Assembly: GCF_023516595.1 (NCBI RefSeq)
Contig: NZ_JAMGBG010000050.1
Span: 34,881 to 98,880, forward strand
Reading direction: 5' to 3'
Source: Streptomyces neyagawaensis
GTDB lineage: Bacteria > Actinomycetota > Actinomycetes > Streptomycetales > Streptomycetaceae
Length of the DNA: 64,000 nt
In this document: piece by piece, positions 26,216 through 35,495 of the stretch
Layout of the letters: each line of letters starts with the position of its first letter
Position numbering within the stretch: the stretch's first letter is position 1
Translations under genes and position numbers: made by a program
Notes under the pieces: generated by a model
Told to the model about the DNA's origin: nothing
Seen by the model: the letters and a program-made list of their open reading frames with translations, nothing else
Databases searched by the model: none

Positions 26216-26824
26216 ATGGTGGTGCCGGTGGAGCCGACGCTCGAACAGCCGTCCATCGATGTGGAGTTGCATCGGCGGCTGGTGTACGGGGACGAGTCCG
26301 CGCTGCGTGAGGCCTACGCGGCGTACGGGGCACTCGTGCGCCGGGTGGCCGTGCGGGTCACCCACAGTCAGGCGGCGGCCGAGGACGTGGCCCAGGAGGT
26401 CTTCGCCCAGCTGTGGACCAGCCCGTACGGCTTCGATGCGCGGCGCGGCTCCCTGCGCACCTGGCTGTCGATGCTCGCCCACCGGCGGGCCGTGGACTGG
26501 GTGCGCAGAGAGGCCCGGCACCGCAAGCACACCCACGCGGACGACTCGGAGCTGCACGCCATCCCCGACGCCGGACCCGGCCCGCACGAGGCGGTCGTCG
26601 ACCGCGAGCGCTCCCTGCTGCTGCACACCGCCCTCGCCGAACTCCCGCGCACCCAGCGGGAGGTGGTCCACCTCGCCTACTTCGCGGGCCGCACCTACCG
26701 CCAGGCCGCCGTGGAGCTGGGCATCCCCGAGGGCACCGCGAAGACCCGGCTCCGCTCGGCCCTGCGCAAACTGGCGGAGTCCCTCGCGGATCCACCGGAC
26801 CCGGCAGCGGCGAGGGGCGCGTGA
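26216..26824 (+). CDS. ECF RNA polymerase sigma factor (SigK-like)
   Basis: A 202-aa sigma factor. Region 2 (about 30-100) contains DVAQEVFAQLWTSPYGFD and LSMLAHRRAVDWVRREAR. Region 4 (about 135-190) contains LPRTQREVVHLAYFAGRTYRQAAVELGIPEGTAKTRLRSAL. The ATG at 26216 follows AGGAAGGG. It is followed after 79 bp by a zinc-finger anti-sigma fusion, its likely inhibitor. Confidence 0.94.
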   Translation: MVVPVEPTLEQPSIDVELHRRLVYGDESALREAYAAYGALVRRVAVRVTHSQAAAEDVAQEVFAQLWTSPYGFDARRGSLRTWLSMLAHRRAVDWVRREARHRKHTHADDSELHAIPDAGPGPHEAVVDRERSLLLHTALAELPRTQREVVHLAYFAGRTYRQAAVELGIPEGTAKTRLRSALRKLAESLADPPDPAAARGA

Positions 26825-26903
26825 TGGCGGCCCCTCACCGCAGCGCCGGGGCCGTGCGGGCTCTGCGTATCGTGGCAGCGGCACGGCGAAAGGGCGGCGC
26901 GCG

Positions 26904-27971
26904 ATGACCAACGACCACGACGGCGTACGGGAGCTGCTGGCCGCCTGGGCGGTCGGCGCGCTGCCACCCGCCGACGCCAGGGCCGTACCGCTCCACCTCG
27001 CCGACTGCGAGACCTGCGCGGCCGAGGCCGAACGACTCCGGGCGACCGTACGGTTGCTGGACGGCACCCCCGGCCCGGACGCGCGGGCGAGCGGCGCCCC
27101 CGGTGACGCGCGCGACGGGGCCACGGGGGGCGATCAGGGGCGCGATGGTGCGGACGGGGTGCTCGCGTCGGCGCTGCGCTCGCGCCGGCCCCGTACGCCG
27201 GGTGTCGCCCCGCACGCGGCGCCGTACGCCGCCGCCGTCGCCGGACTGCGGGCGCTGGTCCGGGAGCTGCCGGGCCGCTGGGGCACCCCGGTGGTGCACG
27301 ACTGGGACGCGCACGCCACGGTCGCCCACCTCGTCGCCGCCGACGAACATCTGGCCGTGGCGCTCGGGGTCGGCGCCCGGCTGCCGGCCTCCCGCATCCC
27401 GGCCGGGACGCCCGCCGCGCACGCGTGGGAGCTGCGCACCGCCGACGCCATCGCCCACGAGCACGCCCGTACACCCGAGGAGACCGTCGCCACCTGGGCC
27501 GCGCAGGCCGCCGACCTCCTGGCGACCCCCGAGGCCCTTGACCCCGCTCTCGCCGCCCGCGCGGCGACGGTCATGGGCCTCAGACTCCCTGTCGCCGATC
27601 ACTTCGTCATACGCGCCTTCGAGGCGTGGATCCACGCCGACGACATCGGCCGGGCGCTCGGCATCGCCGTACCGCCGCCGCCCGACGAGCACCTGGAACA
27701 GCTGGTCCGGCTCGCCGTCCGCATCCTCGGCCTGGCCCTGCACGACGCGCCGCCCGTCCTCGTCGAGGTCACCGGGACCGGCCCCGGCACCGGCTGGGTC
27801 CTCGGCTCGGACGCCGAGCCCGTGGCCGCCGAACTGACCCTGGACCCGGTCGACTTCTGTCTGCTCGTGGGCGGCCGCTACGCCCCGGACGAGGTGCCGA
27901 GAGGTCTCGCGGGCGACGAGCGCGCCGCACGGAACGTCCTGGCCACGGCGGCGTCACTGGCCTGGCTGTAG
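26904..27971 (+). CDS. Zinc-finger anti-sigma domain fused to a mycothiol-type maleylpyruvate isomerase-like domain
   Basis: A 355-aa soluble protein. The N-terminal anti-sigma zinc finger has H31-xxx-C35-xx-C38 in PLHLADCETCAAE. A Gly/Asp/Ala linker (about 52-95) leads to an MDMPI/DinB-like domain (about 105-240, DWDAHATVAHLVAADEHLAV) and its C-terminal partner domain. MDMPI domains are linked to mycothiol, the actinobacterial redox thiol, so the protein may sense thiol redox state and release the sigma factor at 26216; that role is inference. There is no membrane span. Confidence 0.85.
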   Translation: MTNDHDGVRELLAAWAVGALPPADARAVPLHLADCETCAAEAERLRATVRLLDGTPGPDARASGAPGDARDGATGGDQGRDGADGVLASALRSRRPRTPGVAPHAAPYAAAVAGLRALVRELPGRWGTPVVHDWDAHATVAHLVAADEHLAVALGVGARLPASRIPAGTPAAHAWELRTADAIAHEHARTPEETVATWAAQAADLLATPEALDPALAARAATVMGLRLPVADHFVIRAFEAWIHADDIGRALGIAVPPPPDEHLEQLVRLAVRILGLALHDAPPVLVEVTGTGPGTGWVLGSDAEPVAAELTLDPVDFCLLVGGRYAPDEVPRGLAGDERAARNVLATAASLAWL

Positions 27972-27997
27972 CGGCCCCCGAGGGGCGGCACACACGG

Positions 27998-28037
27998 CGG
28001 ACCGGGCGGTCCCTCAGGGCAGGGACCGCCCGGTCCG
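27998..28037. terminator. Bidirectional hairpin terminator
   Basis: CGGACCGGGCGGTCCCT and AGGGACCGCCCGGTCCG form a 17-bp perfect stem between the convergent anti-sigma and ectD genes. Confidence 0.9.
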
Positions 28038-28061
28038 GTCATCGTGACGGCGAGGCCGGGA

Positions 28062-28976
28062 TCACCGCACGGGGGTGAAGTCCCGCGCGCCGATGAACTC
28101 AGGCCGCCGTACGGGAGCCGCGAACGGCTCGACCGCCGCGTTCTCCACGCTGTTGAAGACGATGAAGACGTTGCTGCGCGGGAACGGCGTGATGTTGTCG
28201 CCGGAGCCGTGCATGCAGTTGCAGTCGAACCAGGTCGCCGAACCGGCCTTACCGGTGAACAGCTTGATGCCGTACTCGGAGGCCATCGCCGTCAGCGCCT
28301 CGTCCGACGGGGTGCCCGCGTCCTGCATCTGGAGCGACTTCTTGTAGTTGTCCTTCGGGGTGGCGCCCGCGCAGCCGAGGAACGTCCGGTGCGACCCCGG
28401 CATGATCATCAGGCCGCCGTTGGTGTCGTGGTTCTCGGTCAGCGCGATCGAGACGGACACCGTCCGCATGTTCGGCAGCCCGTCCTCGGCGTGCCAGGTC
28501 TCGAAGTCGGAGTGCCAGTAGAACCCGGACGCGCCGAAGCCCGGCTTCACATTGATCCGCGACTGGTGCACATACACGTCGGAGCCGAGGATCTGCCGGG
28601 CACGGCCGACGACCCGCTCGTCCCGCACGAGCTGTGCGAACACCTCGCTGATGCGGTGCACCTCGAAGACGGACCGGATCTCCTTCGACTTCGGCTCGAT
28701 GATCGAGCGTTCGTCGGCGCGGACCGCGGGATCGGTGACGAGCCGCTCCAGCTCCCGGTGGTACACGGCGACCTCGTCCGGCGTGATGAGCTCCTCGACG
28801 GCGAGGAAGCCGTCCCGCTCGTACGTCTGCAGGTCGGTGAGGGAGATCGGGCCGGGGGTGCCGGGGGCGCCCCAGACGACCGGGTCCTGGCGCGGGACCG
28901 ACACCTCGGTGGCGCCGCGGCTGGGGTACGGATCGGGCACGCCGGTGGTGGTGTTCATCGTGGTGCTCGTGGTCAT
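28062..28976 (-). CDS. ectD: Ectoine hydroxylase
   Basis: A 304-aa Fe(II)/2-oxoglutarate dioxygenase converting ectoine to 5-hydroxyectoine in the cytosol. The facial triad is H155, D157 (FYWHSDFETWH) and H256 (NCMHGSGDN). The EctD signature around residues 143-161, with VKPGFGASGFYWHSD, is complete. It lies 4 bp after ectC and ends the operon at a strong terminator. Another in-frame start (Met7) is possible. Confidence 0.97.
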   Translation of the reverse strand: MTTSTTMNTTTGVPDPYPSRGATEVSVPRQDPVVWGAPGTPGPISLTDLQTYERDGFLAVEELITPDEVAVYHRELERLVTDPAVRADERSIIEPKSKEIRSVFEVHRISEVFAQLVRDERVVGRARQILGSDVYVHQSRINVKPGFGASGFYWHSDFETWHAEDGLPNMRTVSVSIALTENHDTNGGLMIMPGSHRTFLGCAGATPKDNYKKSLQMQDAGTPSDEALTAMASEYGIKLFTGKAGSATWFDCNCMHGSGDNITPFPRSNVFIVFNSVENAAVEPFAAPVRRPEFIGARDFTPVR

Positions 28977-28980
28977 GATG

Positions 28981-29379
28981 TCAGCCCTCCTCCGTCAGCA
29001 GGGGATAGACGCCGTTCTCGTCGTGGTCCTCCCGTCCGGTCACGGGCGGGTTGAACACACAGATGCAGCGGAAGTCCTCCTTGATCCGCATCGTGTGCCG
29101 CTCGTGGCCGTCGAGGAGGTACATGGTCCCGGGCGTGATCGTGTACGTCCGCCCGGTCTCGTTGTCGGTCAGTTCGGCCTCGCCCTCGACGCACACCACG
29201 GCCTCGATGTGGTTCGCGTACCACATCGACGTCTCCGTGCCCGCGTAGAGGATCGTCTCGTGCAGGGAGAAGCCGACCTTCTCCTTGGCGAGGACGATGC
29301 GTTTGCTCTCCCACGTGCCGGACGCCGCTTTGACGTGCCGGTCGGTGCCTTCCAGATCCTTGAAAGAACGGACGATCAC
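28981..29379 (-). CDS. ectC: Ectoine synthase
   Basis: A 132-aa cupin enzyme closing N-gamma-acetyl-diaminobutyrate to ectoine. Landmarks are MIVRSFKDLEGTDRHV, ETSMWYANHIEAVVCVEGE and PGTMYLLDGHERH. The length is typical of the family. It is 41 bp after ectB and 4 bp before ectD. Confidence 0.98.
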   Translation of the reverse strand: MIVRSFKDLEGTDRHVKAASGTWESKRIVLAKEKVGFSLHETILYAGTETSMWYANHIEAVVCVEGEAELTDNETGRTYTITPGTMYLLDGHERHTMRIKEDFRCICVFNPPVTGREDHDENGVYPLLTEEG

Positions 29380-29420
29380 GGTGGTTCCATGCCTCCTTGC
29401 GGGTTTTCCTCAGATGGTGG

Positions 29421-30692
29421 TCAGACGGTTTCCCGCACGGCGCGGGCGACGACGCGCAGGCCCTCGTCCAGCTCGTCCGGGGTGATGGTGAGGGCGGGCA
29501 GCAGCTTCACGACCTCGCTCTCCGGACCGGACGTCTCGATCAGCAGCCCGAGTTCGAAGGCCCGCTTGGCGACCCGGCCCGCACGGGCCTTCTCGTGGAA
29601 CTCCAGGCCCCACACCAGCCCTCGGCCCCGGTACTCCTTCACATCGGCGAGGTTCTCCTCGGTGATGGAGATCAGTGCCTGCTCGACCTGCTCACCGCGC
29701 GCACGGGTCTGCTTCTCCATGGCGGAGCCGTCCGACCAGTACGTCTCCAGGGCGGCGGTCGCGGTGACGAAGGCGGGGTTGTTGCCGCGGAAGGTGCCGT
29801 TGTGCTCGCCCGGCTCCCAGATGTCCAGCTCGGGCTTGAACAGGCACAGCGACATCGGCAGCCCGTAGCCGCTGATGGACTTGGAGACGGTGACGATGTC
29901 GGGGGTGATGCCCGCCTCCTCGAACGAGAAGAACGCCCCCGTACGGCCGCAGCCCATCTGGATGTCGTCGACGATCAGCAGCATGTCCTGCCGCTCGCAC
30001 AGCTCGGCGAGGGCGCGCAGCCACTCCGGGCGGGCGACGTTGATGCCGCCCTCGCCCTGGACCGTCTCCACGATCACGGCGGCGGGCTTGTTCAGCCCGG
30101 ACCCCTGGTCCTCCAGGATCCGCTCGAACCACAGGAAGTCGGGGATCTGGCCCTCGAAGTAGTTGTCGAACGGCATCGGCGTCCCGTGCACCAGCGGGAT
30201 GCCCGCGCCGGCCCGCTTGAAGGCGTTGCCGGTCACGGCGAGGGAGCCCAGGGACATGCCGTGGAAGGCGTTGGTGAACGACACGATGGCCTCGCGGCCC
30301 TTGACCTTCCGCGCCAGTTTCAGCGCGGACTCCACGGCGTTGGTGCCGGTCGGGCCCGGGAACATGACCTTGTACGGCAGGTCGCGGGGCCGCAGCACCA
30401 GGTTCTGGAAGGACTCCAGGAACGCCCGCTTGGCGCCCGTCGACATGTCGAGGCCGTGCGTGACGCCGTCCCGCTCCAGGTAGTCGATCAGAGCCCGTTT
30501 GAGCACCGGGTTGTTGTGGCCGTAGTTGAGCGAACCGGCTCCGGCGAAGAAGTCCAGGTAGCTGTGGCCGTCCTCGTCGCGCATCCGGCTGCCCTGCGCG
30601 GTGTCGAACACGGTGGGCCAGCCGCGGCAGTAGCTGCGCACCTCGGACTCCAGGGTCTCGAAGACGCTCAGGTCGGGCTGGGTGATGGTCAC
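29421..30692 (-). CDS. ectB: Diaminobutyrate-2-oxoglutarate transaminase
   Basis: A 423-aa PLP aminotransferase making L-2,4-diaminobutyrate from aspartate semialdehyde. The PLP lysine lies in TVSKSISGYGLPM, and the cofactor-binding GPTGTNAVESALK and IVDDIQMGCGRTG blocks are present. The GTG at 30692 is chosen because VTITQPDLSVFETLESEVRSYCR is the family N-terminus and GGAG precedes it. The 107-bp gap to ectA contains a G-rich stretch and half of an 18-bp tandem duplication. Confidence 0.97.
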   Translation of the reverse strand: MTITQPDLSVFETLESEVRSYCRGWPTVFDTAQGSRMRDEDGHSYLDFFAGAGSLNYGHNNPVLKRALIDYLERDGVTHGLDMSTGAKRAFLESFQNLVLRPRDLPYKVMFPGPTGTNAVESALKLARKVKGREAIVSFTNAFHGMSLGSLAVTGNAFKRAGAGIPLVHGTPMPFDNYFEGQIPDFLWFERILEDQGSGLNKPAAVIVETVQGEGGINVARPEWLRALAELCERQDMLLIVDDIQMGCGRTGAFFSFEEAGITPDIVTVSKSISGYGLPMSLCLFKPELDIWEPGEHNGTFRGNNPAFVTATAALETYWSDGSAMEKQTRARGEQVEQALISITEENLADVKEYRGRGLVWGLEFHEKARAGRVAKRAFELGLLIETSGPESEVVKLLPALTITPDELDEGLRVVARAVRETV

Positions 30693-30776
30693 GGCGAATC
30701 GCTCCTCGGTGCGTGGGGGGTGCGGGTGTGCGGGAGTGGGGGAGAGGGCAGAGGGGGTGGCCCGGCGGGGGCCGGT

Positions 30777-30812
30777 GGTGCTCAGGGGCACAGCGGTGCT
30801 CAGGGGGACAGC
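30777..30812. repeat. Tandem 18-bp duplication over the ectA stop
   Basis: GGTGCTCAGGGGCACAGC (30777-30794) is followed directly by GGTGCTCAGGGGGACAGC (30795-30812). The second copy contains the ectA stop codon complement at 30800-30802. Confidence 0.8.
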
Positions 30813-31351
30813 GGGCCGATGCGGTGCAGCACCTCGGGCTCGTGCGGACCGTCGGGGAAGTCCCCCGCCTCGAACAGGACCGTGCGCTCGACGCTCGCGC
30901 CGTGGCGTTCGGCGAACGCGGCGAACAGCCGCTCCGAGGCGGTGTTGCCCGGGGTGATGGTGGTCTCGACGGCGGTCAGCGCGTGCTGTCGCGCGACCCG
31001 TGCGACGAGTCCGTCCAGCAGCGCCCCGGCGAGCCCGCGCCCGCGGTGCGCCTCGTCGACGGCTACCTGCCACACGAGCAGGGTGTCCGGCCGCTCCGGC
31101 CGCACGTACCCGGTCACGAAGCCGACCGGTTCCCCCGTCTCGTCACGGGCCACCGCCGAGGTGTCCGCGAAGTCCCGGCACCACAGCAGATAGCTGTACG
31201 AGGAGTTCAGGTCGAGGGTTTTGGAGTCCCCGGCGATACGCCACAGCGCGCTGCCGTCCGCCACGTCCGGGCGGTCGATCCGAATCCCCTCGGCGATTTC
31301 CGGTTGTGATTCCAGGTGTGCGATGTGCAGGTCTGCTTGTGCGGCAGTCAT
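30800..31351 (-). CDS. ectA: L-2,4-diaminobutyrate N-acetyltransferase
   Basis: A 183-aa GNAT acetyltransferase, the second step of ectoine synthesis. The acetyl-CoA motif is VAVDEAHRGRGLAGALLDG. The EctA landmarks SSYSYLLWCRDFADTSAV and ETTITPGNTASERLFAAFA are clear. It is the first gene of ectABCD; the promoter should lie in the AT-richer DNA just upstream (31352-31400), where I see only a weak TAAATT -10 candidate. Confidence 0.97.
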   Translation of the reverse strand: MTAAQADLHIAHLESQPEIAEGIRIDRPDVADGSALWRIAGDSKTLDLNSSYSYLLWCRDFADTSAVARDETGEPVGFVTGYVRPERPDTLLVWQVAVDEAHRGRGLAGALLDGLVARVARQHALTAVETTITPGNTASERLFAAFAERHGASVERTVLFEAGDFPDGPHEPEVLHRIGPLSP

Positions 31352-31823
31352 ACGGCTTGAATTTACCCAGCGGAATTTCGAATTGCATCGCCGCTAGGGG
31401 TTACGAATGAGCGCGCCCTGTGTTATCACGCGGGCGCGAGCGGGCGCGCAAGCAGGTGGTTGACCTGTGCGGTTTTGCCCGGAAATACCCCTGCAAAAGG
31501 GGCGCACTGTGGAGTCCGTCACATGCGCGTAACCCTCACGGAACCTGCCCGGATCGCGCCCCTTGTTGTTCGCGAAACCTTTGCGTTTAGGGAAGGTTGA
31601 AGCGGGCAGAAGAATACGGGGTCTTACCCATGGAATTGTAGGACCCTTTCTGTTGGAAAAGCGACCCTCTTTTCCGTCGATTCGCCGGTGCCGGCCACTT
31701 CCCCGGCCCAGGACACCGCCCCGCGCGGGCAGTTCTCCCCCGAGTTCTCCACCGATACCGCTGCGCTGCCCCGGAGCGGGTAATACGGTTCTGGCGAGGT
31801 CGGCGGCGGGGGAGGGGACGAGG
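31352..31823. other. 472-bp divergent intergenic region between ectA and the NTPase gene
   Basis: This is one of the most AT-rich stretches of the window, especially 31540-31680. It should hold the osmotic promoter of ectABCD (minus) and the promoter of the NTPase gene (plus). I see no convincing -35/-10 pair, no RNA structure that I recognise and no conserved reading frame. An open frame upstream of 31824 has no ribosome-binding site and ordinary codon bias is lost there. Confidence 0.6.
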
Positions 31824-34800
31824 ATGCCGGAGCAGCCGTGGGCGGCACTGACCGCGGCCGGGGGAACAGCGGTCGTACGGGCCGCGGGCGGGAGCACGGG
31901 CGCGCACGCGGACTCCTGGGCCGGGCTGCGGCGGGCCGTCGCCGCGTGGTTCGCCCGCGGTGACGCCGAACGGGAACGGGCCGAGCTGGACCGCCTGGAC
32001 AGGACCGCCGCCGCCCTGACGTCGGCGTCCGCTCCCGACGACGGCACTCGCATCCGCCAGGAGGCCGCCTGGCAGACCCGCTTCGAGGAACGGCTGGAGC
32101 ACCTGGGCCCTGCGGAGCGCGTCCGGGCCGCCGAGGAACTGCGCGTGCTGCTCGCCGGGATCTCGGCCACCGGCCGGGGTTCTGCAGTGGCCTCGGCGAT
32201 CGCCCCCGCCACGTCCGCGGTCCCTGCCCCCGCGGCGCCCTCGGCCCCCGGCTCCGTCGCGTCGTCGGTCACTGCCGCTGCCGGGTCCTCGGCCCCCGGC
32301 TCCGCCGTGTCGTCGGTCACTGCCGCCGCCGGGTCCCCGGCCCCCGGCCCCGCCGCGTCCTCGACCCTCGGCCCCGCCGTGGCCTCGGCCGTCGCCCCCG
32401 CCAGGCCCCCGGCCTCCGGCCCCGCCGCGCCGTCGGCCCCCGGCCCCGCCGCGGGCTCCGACCGGCCGGTGGGGCGCGGCGGTGCCGGGGACCCGTACGC
32501 CGGCGTGTTGGTGCCCCGGCTGCCCGCCGAGCCCGCCCATGTCCTCGCCGCCACCGGAGGCATCGCGACGCAGTACGCGAGGGGAGACCTCGCCCCCCAC
32601 GCCGCCGCCGACCCGACCGCCGTCGCCGCCCTCGGCGCCTGGCAGCCGGTCCGCGACACCGACCCCCTCGGGCTGGGCGTCCACCGGGCCCGCGTCGGCG
32701 GCGCGGACGCCTCGACGCTGCCGCCTTACGTCCGCCGCGACATCGACGAACAGGTGCGGGACCGGCTGAGGAAGGCGGCCGCCTCGGGCGGGCTGGTGCT
32801 GCTCACCGGCGACTCGACCGCGGGCAAGAGCCGCACCGCCCTCGAAGCGGCACGGGCCGTCCTGCCGGGACATCTGCTCCTCGCCCCGCCCTGGGGCGCC
32901 GACCTCCGTGTGTTACGGCCGCCCGCGGGCGGCCCCGCCTACGACCGGCACGTGCTCTGGCTCGACGACCTGGAGCACTACCTCGGTCCCGGCGGCCTCG
33001 AACCGTCCCTGCTGTCGGCGTTGACCGACGCCGGGCTCGTGGTGCTGGCGACCCTGCGGGACGAGCGCTACGACACCCTGCGCGACGCGGCCGACGGCGC
33101 CGACGGCGAGGGCGGCGCCGGCCGTATGGCCGCCGAGCGGGGACTGCGCGTCCTCAACATGGTGGAACCGGTCGTCGTCCGGCGGCTGTGGAGCGACACC
33201 GAACTCGACCGGGTGGCCGAGGTCGACGACAGCCGCCTCGTTGAGGCCCACGCCCGGCACGGCATTCATGGGATCGCCGAGTACCTGGCGGCCGGACCGG
33301 AACTCCTCGGCGAATGGCGCCGGGCCGAGCGCGCCACCACCAGGGGCGGCCATCCACGGGGCGCGGCGCTCGTCGCGGCAGCCGCGGACCTCGCCCGCAT
33401 CGGCCTCATCGGCGACCTGCCGGAGACCCTGCTGCGTGAGGTGCACGAGCGCTACCTCGCCGCGCTAGGCGGCCCCGCCCTGCGCCCCGAGTCCTACGCC
33501 GACGCCATCGCCTGGGCCACCCGCATCCGCTACGGCGTCGCCAGCCTGCTGATGGAGGGCGAGGAGGAGAACACCAAACGGCCCTTCGACTACCTCGTCG
33601 ACTCCGTGGCCCGCGACCCCGACGCGCCGGACGTCCCGGAAGCGGTGTGGCGAACGGCCCTCAGGCAGGCGGACGACCGTACGCGCCCGCTGATCGCGCA
33701 GACGGCGTCCCTCAGTGGACGGTGGGCGCTCGCAGAGGAAGCGTGGCGTCCGCTTGCGGAGGCGGGGACCGAGCAAGCGATCGTCAACTATGCGTCGGCG
33801 CAACTGTTCCAGATGAAGGATCTGGCGCGAATCGAAGCGTTGCTGCGCCCTGTGGCCGAGGCTGGAGATCCCGTCGCGCAGCTCAACCTCGGTGTGGTCC
33901 TGCTGCTTCGAGGCGAAGCCGACGAGGCCGCGGTGTGGTGGCTGGCGTCTGCCGATGCGGGGCTGCCAGCGGCCGCCTACAACCTTTTCCGGCATCTCGG
34001 CGCTCTGGGAGACGAAGAGCAGGCGGAGACATGGTTGCGACGAGCTGCGGAAGGCGGTTACGTCCATGCCTTCAGTACCCTCGCGGCGCTCCTGCATCAG
34101 CGTGGTGACAGCAGGGAGGCGGAGCCTTGGTGGCGGAGAGCTGCCATGGCGGGCGACACGGAAGCGATGTACGTCTTCGGCCACCTGTTGCGCCTGCGCG
34201 ATGACGACCAAGCCGAACTGTGGCTGTGCCGCGCCGCCGAGCGTGGCCACGATCGAGCCGCAGAGATCATGGGCAACGCCGCCGAGGAGCGTGGTGACCT
34301 CGCCGACGCCGAGAAGTGGTGGCGGATGGCCGCGGAAGCCGGCAACGCGGAGGCTGCCAACGAACTCGGCGTTCTCCTCAGCCGACGAGGTGACCGGGCC
34401 GATGGTGCCGTCTGGTACGCCAAGGGGGCCGAGGCCGGTCACACAGTCGCGATGTTCAACCTCGGTGCGTGGTTGGCTGACCAGGGTGACCTTGATGAGG
34501 CTAAGAAATGGCACCGACGTGCCGGTGAAGCCGGGTACCTCAGTTCTCTCAATAATCTCGGCGCCCTGCACCGAGCGGATGGGGACCTCCACCTCGCCGA
34601 GGAGATGTTTCGCCGGGCCGCGGCCGGTGGAGACATCAAAGCCCGCCTCAATCTGATCGGCCTCCTGATCGAGGACGGCCGCTCCCCGGAAGCCCGGACG
34701 CTCCTCCTCGAACTACTGGACGACCCCGACAACACCGAGGAGATCTACGCGTACGCCGCGGTGGTCCGACAGGCAGGCATGACGCACGTGGTGCGCACCC

Positions 34801-35468
34801 TCCTGCGCTGGATGGCTGACGCTGGCCGCACCGACGCCGCCCACAACCTTGGCACGCAGTACTTCATCGACGGGAACCTCGACGAAGCGGCACGCTGGTG
34901 GCGCGTCTCCGCCCCCGCATTCCCCGTCTCCGCCTACAACCTCAGCCGTCTGCTTTCCGATCAAGGTGAGACCGAAGAGGCCGCCTCTTGGCTGCGCCAC
35001 GCTGCCGACGCAGGGTATCCCCGGGCTGCCCTGAAAGTCGCCGACCAACTCGTCGACTTCGCACGGCCAGATCTCGGGGTGGAGAGGCTCCTCCCCTTGG
35101 CAGGAGAACGGCCCGAAGCTGCTTTCCTGTTGGGCCTACTGTTCCTCACCGGCCTGAGTGATCACCAGGAGGGCGAGCACTGGTGGCATCGGGCCGCGCA
35201 GGAGGCGGACGCGAACACCGCGTTCGACTTCGCCGGCTACCTGGCCGAACGGGGCGGCGAACCCGTGCACGTCGAGTTCTGGTGCCGCAAGTCCGCCGAG
35301 GCCGGGCACCCCCGCGGGGCGCTCAACCTCGGCGCCATGCTCGCCAACCGGGGCCAGGTGGAGGAGGCGGAAGCCTGGCTGGCCACGGCGGTGGCGAGGG
35401 GACTCGACGACGCGGCCGAACCCCTCGCTCAAGTACGGGAGTACCTCACCCGCCAGGAGACCTCCTGA
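31824..35468 (+). CDS. Large P-loop NTPase with C-terminal Sel1/TPR-like repeats
   Basis: A 1214-aa cytosolic protein. Residues 1-112 form a helical N-terminal domain (SWAGLRRAVAAWFARGDAERERAELDRL) seen in Streptomyces NTPase/TPR proteins. Residues 115-212 are an Ala/Pro/Ser-rich linker with a 48-bp DNA repeat. The Walker A motif is GDSTAGKS (329-336) and Walker B VLWLDDLE (377-384). From about residue 630 to the end there are many Sel1-like repeats of about 34-36 aa (EAxxWWRxAAEAGxxxAxxNLG). This layout resembles STAND/NLR-type sensors. The ATG at 31824 follows GGAGGGGACGAGG. The role (immune sensor or regulator) is inference. Third-position GC drops over about 33640-35160. Confidence 0.85.
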   Translation: MPEQPWAALTAAGGTAVVRAAGGSTGAHADSWAGLRRAVAAWFARGDAERERAELDRLDRTAAALTSASAPDDGTRIRQEAAWQTRFEERLEHLGPAERVRAAEELRVLLAGISATGRGSAVASAIAPATSAVPAPAAPSAPGSVASSVTAAAGSSAPGSAVSSVTAAAGSPAPGPAASSTLGPAVASAVAPARPPASGPAAPSAPGPAAGSDRPVGRGGAGDPYAGVLVPRLPAEPAHVLAATGGIATQYARGDLAPHAAADPTAVAALGAWQPVRDTDPLGLGVHRARVGGADASTLPPYVRRDIDEQVRDRLRKAAASGGLVLLTGDSTAGKSRTALEAARAVLPGHLLLAPPWGADLRVLRPPAGGPAYDRHVLWLDDLEHYLGPGGLEPSLLSALTDAGLVVLATLRDERYDTLRDAADGADGEGGAGRMAAERGLRVLNMVEPVVVRRLWSDTELDRVAEVDDSRLVEAHARHGIHGIAEYLAAGPELLGEWRRAERATTRGGHPRGAALVAAAADLARIGLIGDLPETLLREVHERYLAALGGPALRPESYADAIAWATRIRYGVASLLMEGEEENTKRPFDYLVDSVARDPDAPDVPEAVWRTALRQADDRTRPLIAQTASLSGRWALAEEAWRPLAEAGTEQAIVNYASAQLFQMKDLARIEALLRPVAEAGDPVAQLNLGVVLLLRGEADEAAVWWLASADAGLPAAAYNLFRHLGALGDEEQAETWLRRAAEGGYVHAFSTLAALLHQRGDSREAEPWWRRAAMAGDTEAMYVFGHLLRLRDDDQAELWLCRAAERGHDRAAEIMGNAAEERGDLADAEKWWRMAAEAGNAEAANELGVLLSRRGDRADGAVWYAKGAEAGHTVAMFNLGAWLADQGDLDEAKKWHRRAGEAGYLSSLNNLGALHRADGDLHLAEEMFRRAAAGGDIKARLNLIGLLIEDGRSPEARTLLLELLDDPDNTEEIYAYAAVVRQAGMTHVVRTLLRWMADAGRTDAAHNLGTQYFIDGNLDEAARWWRVSAPAFPVSAYNLSRLLSDQGETEEAASWLRHAADAGYPRAALKVADQLVDFARPDLGVERLLPLAGERPEAAFLLGLLFLTGLSDHQEGEHWWHRAAQEADANTAFDFAGYLAERGGEPVHVEFWCRKSAEAGHPRGALNLGAMLANRGQVEEAEAWLATAVARGLDDAAEPLAQVREYLTRQETS
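32241..32384 (+). repeat. 48-bp tandem repeat coding the Ala/Pro/Ser linker
   Basis: Units start at 32241, 32289 and 32337, the third more diverged. They encode SAPGSVASSVTAAAGS-type segments. This is an in-frame minisatellite and probably varies in length between strains. Confidence 0.75.
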
Positions 35469-35495
35469 GGGCCGCCGTGCCCGGAATCTCCGTAT

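Noticed and set aside
31563..31823. An 87-residue N-terminal extension of the NTPase
   Set aside because: The extension has no ribosome-binding site and poor codon bias; the ATG at 31824 has a strong site and the family N-terminus.
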